From Simmondsia chinensis (lineage: Eukaryota > Streptophyta > Magnoliopsida > Caryophyllales > Simmondsiaceae), in assembly GCA_018398585.1 (NCBI GenBank), contig JAGTTD010000022.1, forward strand, positions 5,710,001 through 5,774,000: 64,000 bases of DNA, read 5' to 3'. The notes beneath the pieces are model-generated. The model worked only from the letters and a program-made list of their open reading frames with translations. It was not told the origin of the DNA and did no database searches. Positions 1 to 11,705 of this stretch are shown here, in pieces. A program made the translations under genes and the position numbers. Positions within the stretch are counted from its first letter, which is position 1; every line of letters begins with the position of its first letter.

Positions 1-23
1 ATTTTCTGAATGCAGATCATATA

Positions 24-416
24 TGTTAAAATTGAAATTCTTTACTTTATTTTTTTGAATTTTGAATTTTGAATTGTAATTGGCTAGTGTTAATTCTTGT
101 ATTTAATTTCTTGTATTTATTCCTAGGAGTTACATAAGAATTATTAGGGGAATTGAAGAGTGAATTGAAAAGGAAGACTTTTTCTTCCTTTCCCTCTCCC
201 AACCGTCCACCCCCCTTTCAATGGGGCAGGAAGTTTGTGCTTAGGATTCCATGCCATTGATTGTAAGTATTTAGTTTTTAGCTTTTCATCTTCTTTTTTG
301 TATATTATAAATAGCCATGGTCCTTGGTTAATGAAATTATCCAAAAATTTCAGTATTCTAAGTGTTTCTTTATTCTTGTTCTAGTTGCCTTTTGCTTGGT
401 CTTGAGAAATTTTACA
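24..416 (+). repeat. 5' LTR of copia element
   Basis: 393 bp, starting TG and ending CA. It matches 4794-5165 but carries two extra stretches of about 8 and 13 bp, both short internal duplications near 60-115. A TATA-like TATATTATAAATAG stretch near 300-315 fits an LTR promoter. Confidence 0.95.
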
Positions 417-431
417 CGGTATCAGAGCAAG
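417..431 (+). other. Primer-binding site (initiator tRNA-Met)
   Basis: CGGTATCAGAGCAAG lies directly after the 5' LTR. It matches the plant initiator tRNA-Met type site TGGTATCAGAGC except for the first base. Confidence 0.85.
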
Positions 432-530
432 TTCAAGACATGTTAGCTAAATTTTCTCTTGTCACGCCTCGCTGTAAGTCCTCATTTTCGTGTTTCTTGC
501 CTATTCTGTGTTGATTTTACACATTTTATC

Positions 531-1660
531 ATGGCATACATTGTTTCTAGCGAAAATGTTGAACAATCTATTACACCGGTTAAAGTTTCAGGGGGAGTTT
601 CTGATGTAAACTCTCATTTTTATCGTCATCCCTCGGATCATCCGGGGCTCGTTTTCATACAAGATGTTTTGACCGGGCCTCATTTTCCGGCACGAAGGCG
701 CTCAATTTACAAAGTTTTCAAAGCAAAACGAAATGGTAGCATCGAAAGGCCAGAGGTAGACTCTCTGGATTTTGAAAATTGGAGTGCCTACGATTCAATG
801 GTTTCTTGGCTTTCCAATTCTGTTTCTAAAGAAATTAACGCAAGCATTACATATTTTGAGACCGCACGTGATGTGTGGTTAGATTTAAATGACAGGTTTT
901 CTCAAGGGAATGTCCCTAGAGTTTATGAAATCAAGCGTGAAATCTCACACCTGAAACAAGACAACATGTCAATGTTTGACTATTTTACAAAATTGAGGTC
1001 TTTGTGGGATGAACTCTATACACTAGTAGCAATCCCTCCGTGTACTTGTGGTTCTGGTCATTTTCGTTGGTAAGATCCCAACTTATGAACACAAAACCTC
1101 TTCCCAATGTTTCTAATGCTTATGCTACACTTTGTCAAGAAGAAAAACAACAGAGTGTAGCTTATAGTGGTGTTGTAGTTCCTGAGGCTATAGCTCTAGT
1201 GGCTAAAGGAAATGTGGTGGGTCAAGGAGATGGTTCATTTTCTAATGGACAATCTTCTAGACGCAATAATCATGTTACTTGCTCTCATTGTAAGAAACAG
1301 GGGCACAGCAAAGATCGGTGTTTCGAGATAATTGGATACCCGGCAGGATGGAGAGGTCGCACTTCAAATGGAGGAGGTCGGGCGGCAGCGATTGCCGCCC
1401 AACCTTACCGACAACAACAGCAGCCGCAGCTGCTGTTGCCAGCACCACCCGCCCCCCATGGGCAAAATTCAGACAACCCCATCATGGGGCTGTTTGTCTC
1501 TCAATATCAGCAGCTCATGTCTCTACTTAATTCGGAAAGTAGTTCTCCAAGTGTTAATCTGACTGGTCAGGCATTTTTTAATAATGTATGGATTATTGAT
1601 AGCGGGTGCATCAGATCATATGGTCTCGTCAGATTTTGTTTTGGAAGATGTTTTGATTAA
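531..1660 (+). pseudogene. Copia gag, frameshifted
   Basis: Translation from the ATG at 531 gives the HPSDHPGL-type N-terminal motif of plant copia gag (Retrotran_gag_3 type). A UBN2-like region follows and runs to a stop at 1073. The protein resumes in another frame from about 1040. It ends in a CCHC zinc knuckle (CSHCKKQGHSKDRC, 1280-1321) and a Gln/Pro-rich tail. The junction near 1060 lacks the usual segment between the PPCTCG and VRSQ motifs, so a small deletion as well as a frame change is likely. The protein would be the structural capsid/nucleocapsid protein of the element. Inactive. Confidence 0.85.
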
Positions 1661-2886
1661 TACTAGAGTTAAACCAGTCGGACTTCCAAATGGGTCGTCT
1701 TTACCAGTTTCTCATATTGGGCAAGCTACTGTGTCATGTGATTTAGTGCTTAAAGATGTTTTGTGTGTTCCCGGGTTTCATTGTAATCTTCTTTCAGTTA
1801 GCAAATTGACTAGACATAGTAATTGTGCGTTAATATTTTTCTCTAATTTTTGTGTCATTCAGGACCTACCATAGAAGAGACCAATTGGAGTAGGTAAGCT
1901 ACGAGATGGGCTATATTTCCTTTACGGTCCGATGACTCCAAAGGCAGCCATAGTCAAGGATGCTACTGAAGAAGCCGTTTTGTGGCATAGAAGATCGGGG
2001 CATGTCCCGTATAATAAGTTGTCAGGTTTTTCAAGTTTGGATTTTGGGAAGTTTTTTTATTGTGTTTATGACTCATGCCATCATGCAAAACAAACTCGTT
2101 TACCCTTTCTTGTTTTTGTTAGTAAAACTGGTGCTTGTTTTGAGTTGATTCATTGTGACATTTGGGGACCGTATCGGACTCAATCAATGACTGGTGCTCG
2201 TTTTTTTCTTACAATTGTGGATGATTACAATAGGTGTACTTGGGTTTTTATGATGCGAGACAAGTCTCAGTCTCATAAGATTTTAATGGATTTTTGTCAA
2301 GTGGTACAAACTCAGTACAACTTATGTGTTAAACAAGTCAGAAGTGACAATGGTGCGGAATTTTTGTTTGGTCCTCTGCTTGCCTTTTATGCAGGAAAGG
2401 GAATATTGGTGCAAAATTCGTACAATGATACGCCTCAACAAAATGGCATTGTGGAAAGGAAACATAGACATCTTTTGGAAGTGGCTCGAGCACTCAAATT
2501 TGAAGCAGGTCTTCCTATTGAGTTTTGGGGAGAATGCGTTCTCACGGCCGCCTATCTCATCAATCTTATGCCTACTCCTCGCTTGGAAAACCATAGTCCT
2601 TATGAAGTTTTGATGGGTAAAGCTCCCTTGCTTAATCATTTAAGAGTTTTTGGTTCTTTATGTTATGTTCATTACAAAGATTGTAGCAAGGACAAATTTG
2701 GGACTTAGGCTAATAGATGTGTTTTCATTGGACATCCTCATAGAAAAAAGGGATATAAAGTTTTTGATCTCGATAATAAGAGGATAATTGTTTCTCGCGA
2801 CGTTATTTTCTATGAAAATAAATTTCCCTTTCTAGAAGAGCAAGTTCATACACATGCTTATGATGGTGATATTTACTTAATCTGTT
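1584..2886 (+). pseudogene. Copia protease and integrase region, broken
   Basis: The protease active-site region (DSG) at about 1590-1615 is split: the first half is in the gag frame and the second half (GASDHM) is one frame over. After a stop at 1872, the integrase begins with the GAG_pre-integrase HHCC zinc finger (HRRSGH ... CHHAKQ, about 1985-2100). The core then shows the three acidic positions: D in HCDIWGP, D in RSDNGAEF and E in NGIVERKH. The integrase frame is stopped by TAG at 2706-2708, after which the same frame continues readable to about 2886. The reverse transcriptase is in a different frame. Confidence 0.88.
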
Positions 2887-4785
2887 TTGTGGATGATGGT
2901 TTTGGGAACCGAGTACAGATGCAAGGAAAGACCGGTGGTGAGGACGCCACCACCAGGAGCAGGTGGTACTGGTGCTGCAGTAGAAGACTCGGGTGCTGCA
3001 GCCCCTGTTCTGGGACAAGGGGGTCCTGGAACGCAAAATATTTTGACCTCTAATCGACCAAGTTGTGTACGCTCTTTGTTGGTTAAATATCAAGACTACG
3101 TTGTGGATATTCTGAGTTCTAAAGCCCATCCTCGTCCTACTACTCCTTTGGCTAATTCAGGTACGGTTTATCCTTTGTCAAATTTTGTCTCTAACTCACG
3201 TTTTACTAACTCTCACTCAATTGTGCTTAACGCCATCACCTCCAGTGATGAGCCAAGACATTTCTCTCAGGCCGTTCAGTTTCAACATTGGCGGGAAGTT
3301 ATGGAAAAGGAAATTCAAGCACTTGAGCAAAACAAAACGTGGACATTAGAGGAATTGCTTGCAGGAAAAAGAGCCATTGATTTTAAGTGGGTCTACAAGA
3401 TTAAGTACAAATCAGATGGGTCCATAGAACGCTATAACGCACGTTGGGTTGCGAAGGGTTACACACAAATTGAAGGTATAGATTATCACAATACCTTTGC
3501 TCCAGTTGCAAAACTTGTTACTGTTCGTTGTGTGCTTGCAGTAGCAGCTTCTAAGAATTGGATAATACATCAGTTGGATGTAAACAATGCATTTCTACAT
3601 GGGGACCTTGAGGAAGAGGTATGCATGAAGTTGCCTCAAGGTTTTGAAAAACAAAATGAGGGTAAAGTTTGTCGGTTACGAAAATCCCTTTACGGTCTAA
3701 AACAAGCTTCAAGAAATTGGAATAAGAAATTTGTGTCTTTTTTAGTCAGTGTCGGGTTCACACAATCTAAATCTGATTATTCATTATTTACCTTTTCACA
3801 AGGGTCAATTTTTACAAGTGTGCTTGTTTATGTTGATGATGTAATTGTAACTGGAAATGATGCAAAACATATAGAACAAGTCAAGTCCTTATTGAATAAA
3901 CAGTATGGCATCAAAAATTTGGGACCCATCAAGTATTTTCTCGGGATAGAGGTTGCTCGTTCGAAGAAGGGCATGATTCCGAGCCCGCGTAAATACACGC
4001 TTGACATCCTTAGTGAGACAGGTTTATTAGGAGCCAAACCGGCCTCTACACCCATCGTCCAAAATCATCATTTGGTCGATGGGGAAGGAGATAAGGTTGA
4101 CAATCCTGGTTTGTATCGAAGGTTAATAGGAAGATTGCTTTATCTTACTATAACTCGTCCTGATATTTGCTATGCGGTTAGAGTTCTTAGCCAGTTCATG
4201 CATGATCCTCGTGTGCCGCATTTGGAAGCAGCGTATTGAGTTCTTCATTACATTAAAGGGACACCGGGTCAGGGTATTTTCTTCCCTCATATTTCTAATC
4301 TTAACCTCCGTGCATATTGTGACGCTAACTGGGCAGGTTGTCCCACAAGTAGGAGGTCAACAACTGTGTTTGTGGTATTTCTAGGTGATGCACCGATTTC
4401 GTGGCGTTATAAGAAACAAACAGTTGTTTCTCGTTCTTCTGCTGAAACAGAGTATCGTGCCATTGCAACCGTGACTAGTAAGTTAGTGTGGCTACGTCGT
4501 TTATTGAGTGACCTCCGTGTAGATGTTGACAAACCGGCCTTGTTATTTTGTGATAATCAAATTGCTCTTCACATTGCCTCCAATCCGGTTTTCCATGAAA
4601 GAACCAAACACATTGAGGTTGATTGTCACTTTGTTAGAGAAAAATTAATGTCTAAGGAGATTGCTACTTCTTTTGTTCGTTCGTCGGGGCAGGTTGCGGA
4701 CCTATTCACAAAGGCTCTCGGTTCACCATCATTGCTTACTTTCCTTCCCATGTTGGACATTGTTAATTTACATGCTCTAACTTGA
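2887..4785 (+). pseudogene. Copia reverse transcriptase-RNase H, one in-frame stop
   Basis: One frame reads from 2887 to 4785 and is interrupted only by TGA at 4237-4239. It carries the RVT_2 domain with [32 protein letters not shown] and an intact YVDD catalytic box at 3829-3840. The copia RNase H region follows ([35 protein letters not shown]) with the usual ADLFTK end. The stop sits where these proteins normally have Arg, so a C-to-T change of CGA is the simple explanation. The domains look well preserved, but the upstream frame breaks make it a pseudogene. Confidence 0.93.
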
Positions 4786-4793
4786 GGGGGGAG
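4782..4793 (+). other. Polypurine tract of copia element
   Basis: TTGAGGGGGGAG abuts the 3' LTR, the usual position for priming of plus-strand DNA. Confidence 0.9.
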
Positions 4794-5165
4794 TGTTAAA
4801 ATTGAAATTCTTTACTTTATTTTTTTGAATTTTGAATTGTAATTAGCTAGTATTAATTCTTGTATTTATTCCTAGGCGTTACATAAGAATTATTAGGGGA
4901 ATTAAAGAGTGAATTGAAAAGGAAGACTTTTTCTTCCTTTCCCTCTCCCAACCGTCCACCCCCCTTTCAATGGGGCAGGAAGTTTTTGCTTAGTATTCCA
5001 TGCCATTGATTGTAAGTATTTAGTTTTTAGCTTTTCATCTTCTTTTTTGTATATGATAAATAGCCTAGGTCCTTGGCTAATGAAATTATCCAAATATTTC
5101 AGCATTCTAAGTGTTTCTTTATTCTTATTCTAGTTGTCTTTTGCTTGATATTGAGAAATTTTACA
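4794..5165 (+). repeat. 3' LTR of copia element
   Basis: 372 bp, TG...CA, followed by the target duplication ATATA at 5166-5170. Compared with the 5' LTR it lacks two short internal duplications and has scattered substitutions. Confidence 0.95.
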
Positions 5166-5170
5166 ATATA

Positions 5171-5560
5171 TGTGAAAGAACTTAAAATGAACGAAAATTC
5201 AACAAACAAAATGAAATAGACATAGCAATCATCAAGTACCGGAATGATTGAAAGGAAGAAGATCAGCTGCAATGCCTTCCCCGAAGCTCCCTGTGTCTCC
5301 CTCTCCCTTCCCTGTAGAAGTAAAGGAGGGGAGGCAAGTGAGGTAGATCTGAAATTTTATTTGAAAGGGAGGGATATTTTGATAGTTGTGGGGGGAGGGG
5401 TTAAGGGAAATTCTGAAGAATATGAGGGACTGATCGCAAAATACAAAGATTAGATTTACGTCGTGGGCCCACCCATCGAGGTTACCTTTGTGTCATTGCG
5501 TGTGATCCGAGGCTCCCACTTTCTTCAGAAAATTTTCATGTAATGGTATGACGAGCTTTG
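5171..5560. other. Unannotated flank, no gene seen
   Basis: This stretch holds mixed purine-rich sequence with a 69-codon open frame at 5244-5453. The frame has no recognisable motif, and I see no splice or promoter context, so I treat it as chance. Confidence 0.4.
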
Positions 5561-5565
5561 TTTGA

Positions 5566-6076
5566 GGCAAAGATCCCCTGCATGTTTCAAAACACGGTTA
5601 AAGAAGGGAGAGAGAGAGGGGGAGGGGAAGTTTTTAATTTTTTTTAATTTTAAAATTTAATTTTTAAAATTTATATAAAATAATTTTAAATCTGATTCAT
5701 TTATATAATTTTAATATATAGGTATCCGTTAAAATTTGTTGAAAATATCAAATAACAATAAAAATTTAACAGATATCTGATCAATAAATAATCAAAATAC
5801 ATATTTATATATCAAATGATGAAGTATCATTTTATAATTTAGGTACCCGTTAAATATTTATTAAAAATATCAAATAATAATAAAGATTTAATAGATATCT
5901 AATTAATAGATAATCAAAATATAAATTTATATAAATAATTTAAATTCAAAATTACTTTATATAAATTTTAAAATTAAGAAAAATAAATTAAAAACCTCCC
6001 TCTCCCCCTCTCCTTCTCTCTCCCTGCCTCACTGCACCATTAGCCGTGTTTTGAAACACTACAGGGGATCTTTGCC
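5566..6076. mobile_element. Fold-back MITE with GGCAAAGATCCCCTG ends
   Basis: GGCAAAGATCCCCTG at 5566-5580 is matched by its exact reverse complement at 6062-6076. The inverted similarity continues inward through TTTCAAAACACGG and a purine-rich tract facing a CT-rich tract. The AT-rich core is also roughly palindromic, with GTTGAAAATATCAAA facing TTTGATATTTTTAAT-type sequence. Flanks TTTGTTTG (left) and TTTATTTG (right) could be an 8-9 bp target duplication with one mismatch, as in hAT or Mutator MITEs. No coding capacity. A related element lies at 50291-50986. Confidence 0.8.
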
Positions 6077-6264
6077 CCTTTATTTGTGACATGAAATTAA
6101 AATTAGACTCAAAAATTATGTTTTAAATTTAATTATAGCAGAATTAGAGTTATGATGAAATTAAAATTTTATTGTTTAGTTTATTAAAAAAATTGGAAGT
6201 CAGTATTATAATTCTATTATAATTCAAGTCATCACGTAGGGATGAAAATAGAATGGGTAAAACT

Positions 6265-7376
6265 TGTTAGAAAAATTCACAAATCAAACACAAGCAGAAG
6301 CAAAAATCAAACGAAAGTCAATGAAACAACATACAAGATTTTAAAATAGAAAACACTCTTTCAACTAGAGAAAAAAACCACGATCCAATCGGGTATCAAA
6401 ATTTCATTCTAAATTTTAAAATTGCAATCTTTAATTGCAATTAAAATTCATAAATCAAACCTCACAATTTTTACCTCTCAAAATTCTCTCCCCCTCGTTT
6501 TTCCTCTTCCTCTTTTTTCCTCTTCACTGCGTTTTTTTTTTTCCTTCTGCCTCTCACTGTAACCGTAACTTCCCATTAAAATCAATTTTCCTTTTATTTT
6601 TCCTTTTTCATTTTTCATTTCTTTTCTTTTCCTATTTTTCTTTTTCTTTTTTATTTAATTTAACAAATACAAGATAATATTAAACAAAATGTATGGATTG
6701 GACCCAACAATTCTCCCCCTCCAACCCGTGCGAAAAACCTCCGGCACACTAACACATAATCGACGCCTCTCCAATGTTGGTAAATTGAACCCTCTTGGAA
6801 CCCGAGCTTGGACCCTTCTCTCTCATTGTCCCATTTTCTTCAAGCACGTACAGTTCTTCAAATTCTTCTTGACCTTCATCGTAACCAATTGCCCCTTCAT
6901 GACCGTCATTCTCCCACCTCAAGCAGAGTAGCCATAACCTAACTTATCAAGCCAGATCAAATTTTTTAGGAGTTGTGGCACATATCTAACATTGGACTAT
7001 GTCCTCAACGTGCTATCGTGCATCTTAATCTAAACACTCCCGACGCCTTCAATCTTGACTTCTTCATCATTGGCCAATATAACCATCCCATCACATTCTT
7101 CAAAAGAAACAAACATTGACCTCTTTTTTTTCATAAATTAAACCTCACAATTTTTACCTCTCAAAAGTCTCTCCCTCTCGTATTTTCTCTTCCCTTTTTT
7201 TTCTCTCCTCACTGCATTTTTTTCTTCTGTCCTCACTGTATCATAACCCCCATTAAAATCAATTTTCCTTTTCCTTTTTCTTTTCTTTTCCTACTTTGCC
7301 TTTTCTTTTTTCTATTCTATTTAATCTAACAAAACATAAAATAATACTAAACAAAATATATGAGTTGGACCTAGCA
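6265..7376 (-). mobile_element. Internally deleted copia remnant nested in the hAT element
   Basis: Read on the minus strand, a full LTR-like copy at 6265-6709 starts TGTTGGGTCC and ends TTCTAACA. It is preceded by the purine tract GGAGGGGGAGAAT, and a truncated partner lies at about 7131-7376. The two share a roughly 245-bp pyrimidine-rich stretch. Between them lies a decayed pol fragment. Flanking AAACT/AGACC is a poor 5-bp duplication. Most of the internal region has been lost. Confidence 0.65.
6725..7120 (-). pseudogene. Copia protease/pre-integrase fragment
   Basis: Minus-strand translation, with several stops, shows EVKIEGVGSVRLRMHD, NVRYVPQLLKNLI and a downstream KGQLVTMK-type segment. 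This is the protease C-terminus to GAG_pre-integrase junction of a Tork-like copia polyprotein. No complete domain survives. It belongs to the remnant at 6265-7376. Confidence 0.6.
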
Positions 7377-8190
7377 AGACCCATTACCCGTGGGTACCCG
7401 GGTCTAAGTGAGGCAGATAGTGGGTACGAAATTAGTGTACATGCCCCGTACCCCCCACGAGTATGGGGCAGGTACGGGTAAAGAGTTGTACCCGACCCAT
7501 CTTGCACCATACCCGCCTCACCCACTTTATACCTACCATGTCCACTTTATTTTGTATCTAGTTAACTTTCAAATTAAAAAAATATGCGCTTAAATTCCAA
7601 TTACATAAATTATTTATCAATGATATAAAAAATATAATTAAAATTTTAAAATTAGTATTATGGGAAGGTATGGATAATTGCTTTGCACCCACATTAGAGC
7701 GGGTATGGGGCAGGTGATGGATACCCGTTAGATACCCATGAATAATGGGGCGGGTATAGGTATGGGTATTCACTTCATACCTGCGGCGGGTACGGGTATG
7801 GATTTGGGTGACAGGCACAGATATGGAGGGAGCACCCCCGTAGCCACCCTGTCCTATTGCCATCCCTATCATCACGGGTTTTTGGTTAATTGAGTTAGAG
7901 TATTAGCAATTTTAAATCAAATACGGTCAGGTTTGAGTAGGAGCGTTCACATAAGTTTGAGTTATTATGGTTGGAATGATTTACTTTGAGTTTGAGTTAT
8001 TCGAGTTTCGCATTAAATTGGGTCGAACATCGTGTCAGATCATTTGGTGTTTAATTTAGATTTGAGTCATATTGAGTTTCGAGTCTCTAGTTACGTTACT
8101 TCGAACTTTGAGTTAAGTTAATTTTGGTCATTTTAAGTTTATGTCATTCGAGTTGAGTGATTACGTGGTTTGAATGTATGTGTAAAATCG

Positions 8191-8990
8191 TGCACTCAAA
8201 CAAGCGTATGAGCAAGTCATAGCTGTGATGAGTATACAAGTGTCACATCCACTTGGAATCGATATAAAGTTAGTTTCAGCAATTATTGAATGGCTAAACC
8301 TACGTTTTTGTGGAACCATGAGTGGTTAACTAAGTTAACATAATTAAACAGTAAATTGGGGTTGTCAATCAATCAAAGTTAGTTTAGGGAATAAATTCAG
8401 GTTAGCCTAACTTGGATCTAATTATTATATTTTATCACGATAATGACTAATGATTTAGGCTACAAGCTCTACATCTAGGTCAACACTTAATTAGAATTTA
8501 GAGTAATGAACTAGTTATTAGGAATAATAATTAATGTTCAAACATTGTGACCAAAAGAGAGCAAATGGAAAGATCTTTCTAACGATAATTCGCACCATGG
8601 TAAAGACCACTATGCTAAAAACGATTTCGCCATTACTTTGGTGCATATAGTGTTATGGGCAACCTCCTCCACGATTAATGCGATCCGACCCTTAACGTGC
8701 ACTCATTAATCATTGGGTAAGAGTGCTACTAGAACTTTGCCGAAAGAATATAAAAGGAGAAGTAGGGAGAAAGAGAGAGAAGGATAGATGTTGCATTATA
8801 AGATGCTTGAGGCACTTAACCAAGGGGGATATATATAAGGGTAGAAGTGACTGTTGGGAAGGGCTGTCTCATTCCCCAACAGTTCCATTAAAGCCTAGCG
8901 GTTGCAGCACTGGGAAGAGAAGCAACAATACAAAGAATATTGGGAAGGGCTACACCCTCACCCGAGCCTAGGATTGCTCCGGCGTGGTGG
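8191..8990. other. Unassigned stretch
   Basis: No family is recognised here. An 82-codon open frame at 8723-8971 ends in a lysine/glycine-rich stretch and has no known motif. It could be part of an old repeat. Confidence 0.3.
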
Positions 8991-8999
8991 GCAGCCAGC

Positions 9000-10548
9000 G
9001 CATGTGTGCTTATGGTCCTCATCTACCTCTTACCCTTTACTTAATTCAAAAAAATAACATCAACTCCCTTATTTAAAGTGAGGTAGCCTTTAATAAATTT
9101 CCTATGTGGAATGATGTCGCATATAATTTAATGAATATCTATCATGGCCATTGAGATTCGCCCACTCAGCCTTTAAAATCGAAACCAAAAGCAATCACAC
9201 ACACAAGGGACAAGAACAAAATAAATCAAGGGACACTTCTCATTAATTTATCTTAACATTAGATGCATAAATATGAGAACAAAGGCCCTTTATATAGTGG
9301 CCTTGACAACCCCAAGGCCATAGGTAAAACGGTAACCGCTAGAGACACCTGTCACGCACACCTATGATTTGCATGCTGCTCTGTTATTGTGATTATGGGT
9401 CAAAGTCAGGTCAAGAGCACTCCTCCTTGTTGGTGCCTCTTTTCACAATGGTGATTACCCAATCATCCACTTTCTTAAGTTTCTTATTCAAGGGAAGTCA
9501 AATCCTATGACAGGCTGTTCATGGAGGCTTCCCGCCTCCTGCCTTAGTAATCATCAGTCATGCACTACTTCATTCGGATCATATCATTAGGAGCTCAGGC
9601 CCCAGTTGGCCGTACTAGGCCTGCGCGTGTAGGCATTGGGTTGTGCGCTAGTGTGCTTGAAATATGTGCTTGGGCCAGAGTCCAACTTGAATCCACTCGA
9701 GTCTATCACTACGTATGACCCTTGTCTGTATAAAACCCTTCTCAAACCAAGGTCTGTTGTGGCCTGTTGCACCATCTCAAGGGTTCACACCTCGTATACA
9801 CGTTGCCGCATTAGGCAACCCTCATGACACAACAGAGGTGCAAGGTGTGCCCACCTGTGCCTTGGTCCAGAGTGTCAAGGGTCTTACATATGGGCAATAC
9901 CAAGAACAAGGTTATTTTAAGATACTATAACTTGTGTAATTTTTTCGAAACTAGTCTAAGGGCACAACTCATTTAATAACTCTAGGTGTACAGGTTATCT
10001 CAATAGCACTACTTAATTCCTTTATCACACCTAATTTAGTGTTTGTTTATATAAAAGTTTGTATTTAGGGTTAGGTACAACCTCAACTTTGACTACTCAT
10101 GAAAACCTGTTATACTATGGTCTAGGTTACAAGCACAAGCTAACAAACTAATAAATTGGAATCAGATCACGGTTATAAGCACATAAAAAAAAACTAAAAT
10201 ACAGAATTCCTCACATGGGTGCGAAAATAGTGTAACAGAAGTCATCATTGTAAACAAAACATAACCCCAGCATCCAGACGACTAACCATTTTCATTCCTA
10301 AACTATGGATCTACTCCTCCATTGGAGTTTCACAAATCATAAATTCAAAAAGAAAAGAGAGAAGAAAACTCATGGACTAAAAACTCCCTTGATTGATATT
10401 GGCTTGACTTTATGTCTAGTCTTCCAGTATTCCGACTGGTTGCGCTTTTGCTTTTGTGAGAATTAGGTGTCCTATGGTTGCTCGAGGAGGGAGAAGATGT
10501 GAATGAAGAGAAAAAAGTATCAAAAATAGCCTCCCCCATTTATTTATA
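9000..10548 (-). repeat. LTR-like promoter region(s), minus strand
   Basis: Two strong minus-strand TATA boxes, TATATAAAG at 9288-9296 and TATAAATA at 10541-10548, are each followed by pyrimidine-rich leader-like sequence and T-rich tracts, as in the U3-R part of plant LTRs. I could not find matching partner copies, TG/CA ends or a target duplication, so boundaries and class are guesses. The short open frames here (for example 9587-9775 and 10345-10539 on the minus strand) have no recognisable motif. Confidence 0.3.
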
Positions 10549-10559
10549 CGTGCGGCGTG

Positions 10560-11084
10560 CCCTACTTGACCGCCGCACGTTTGGCCGATCGATCAGCTAA
10601 TCACAATAAGCACTATGGTGGTCAGCCAATTGATTGGCCAGAAATAAGGGCCTAAAATACAAGATTTGAAAAGCCGAATCCTAACCCCATGGGTCCTCGT
10701 TTCCCACACGTGGCCAAGTTTTAAACATAGTCTTCGAATATGTCTATTTTCGATTGTTCTTTACTGTTTTCCAAGTTGCCCTTACATGATTGACGTTCAT
10801 GATTTTCCATAAAAGTTGAGGGCGTAGATAAAGTTGAGATGATTGCCTCCCTATAATCTTTCCCTCTTTTCAAGAAGAAACAAACATTTTTCTGAGTGAT
10901 GCATGTTGTTGCTTACATATCAAAACGTGTAGAAAGGCAAGAACTTATTATTTATATGCGAGTTGGTTATTTTTTTTCTTAACTATTATTCATTATATAT
11001 TTACATTATTGTTACAATTTACTCCTTTGCAAATACATATTTTTCATTGTTTTCATACTCATGTCCAATTGTTCCTTAACTTTA
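10560..11084. other. Stretch with no recognisable feature
   Basis: Mixed to AT-rich sequence. I see no gene, repeat partner or structure. Confidence 0.4.
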
Positions 11085-11104
11085 TTTTCATACACTAGCA
11101 ACAT

Positions 11105-11530
11105 GGAAGAAGAGTATGATGAGAGGATCCTAAAAGCGGAGCGGGTAATAGAGATAGGAGAAAAGGTGGGTTTCAACTTTGATAGTTTTGATCCGGCTAT
11201 GGTGGCAGATATTCTTGCTCAGCGATACGGTTTGGGTGTTGGGTTGTGGCTTCAGCCCCATTCTTGGTTCCTGTGCTGGCCTTCTGGTTCTTTTTCATCT
11301 AGGATCCCTGTTTGTGATAGTTCTGCGCGCACTGTTGTTTCATGTCCCCGTGTCTTTTTTGGTCCTATTCTCGTTGTCTGATGTGTTGTGTTTTGAGGCG
11401 AGCATTTTGTTCCTGTTTTCTTGTTCCGTGTAGGCTGTTTTTGGTCCCCGTGATGTTGCCGTCGGACTCAGGCCTCGCCCAACAAATGGCCGGCCTTTTA
11501 GCTATTTTGTCGCAATTTATCGAAAAAAAA
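11105..11530 (+). mobile_element. Truncated L1-type LINE with 15-bp TSD
   Basis: This 426-bp insert ends in eight A residues. It is bounded by the exact 15-bp duplication ATACACTAGCAACAT at 11090-11104 and 11531-11545, which is diagnostic of target-primed reverse transcription. The 5' part reads EEYDERILKAERVIEIGEKVGFNF in the plus strand. That resembles, in my judgement, the acidic linker region of plant L1 proteins, and it runs into a GT/TC-rich 3'-UTR-like sequence. No reverse transcriptase remains. The target is the 3' tail of a SINE. Confidence 0.8.
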
Positions 11531-11539
11531 ATACACTAG

Positions 11540-11705
11540 CAACATACCTAGTGCCCCAAAGGCTCTAGACTAAGCAGTGTTTGGGGAACTGATGTACGCA
11601 GCCTTCCCCCTTTAAATTGTTACCCCTGAAGAGAGGCTGTTTCCAAGTGCCCCTAACCTGAGGGGTGAGGATTTCCCCCAACCTGAAGGATGAAGACTTC
11701 CTCTG
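11540..11705 (-). mobile_element. SINE copy, body of the 5S-headed family, 5'-truncated
   Basis: Read on the minus strand, the copy contains the conserved core GGAAACAGCCTCTC, GGCTGCGTACATC and a short TTG tail. A 14-bp duplication TTTTCATACACTAG flanks the original insertion (11085-11098 and 11706-11719). The left copy is now displaced by the LINE. Its 5' end begins GAGGAAGTCTT just where the 5S-derived head of the 30348-31047 copy ends (GGGAAGTCTT), so a few bases of 5S sequence may remain. Other copies are at 38606 and 43275. Confidence 0.82.

Larger units (their letters stand above)
24..5165 (+). mobile_element. Full-length decayed Ty1/copia LTR retrotransposon
   Basis: The element has two near-identical terminal repeats that begin TGTTAAAATTG and end TTTTACA, a primer-binding site, gag, pol in copia order (protease, integrase, reverse transcriptase, RNase H) and a polypurine tract. 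It is flanked by a perfect 5-bp target duplication ATATA at 19-23 and 5166-5170. The two LTRs differ mainly by two short indels, so the insertion is not very old, but gag and pol carry several frameshifts and stops and no intact polyprotein remains. It is therefore non-autonomous. Integrase before reverse transcriptase excludes gypsy. Confidence 0.96.
6237..7868. mobile_element. Non-autonomous hAT-type element with 8-bp TSD
   Basis: The ends are TAGGGATG at 6237 and its complement CATCCCTA ending at 7868; similarity extends to TAGGGATGNNAATAG. The exact 8-bp duplication TCATCACG at 6229-6236 and 7869-7876 is the hAT signature. Once the nested copia remnant (6265-7376) is removed, only about 520 bp remain. 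They are rich in GGGTACCCG and GGGTATGGG blocks and lack a transposase, so the element was mobilised in trans. Confidence 0.85.
6085..8190. repeat. GGTCA/GAGTC-rich dispersed repeat, interrupted
   Basis: The outer arms (6085-6228 and 7877-8190) match a repeat family also present at 31370-32095 and 35270-35740. It starts with an 'acatgaaattg...' lead and then holds degenerate blocks of GAGTTATT, GGTCATTT and GAGTC. The middle is occupied by the hAT element at 6237-7868. No protein is encoded. The class is unknown to me. Confidence 0.6.

Noticed and set aside
5244..5453. Small plus-strand open frame after the copia element
   Set aside because: No conserved motif; purine-rich composition alone keeps it open.
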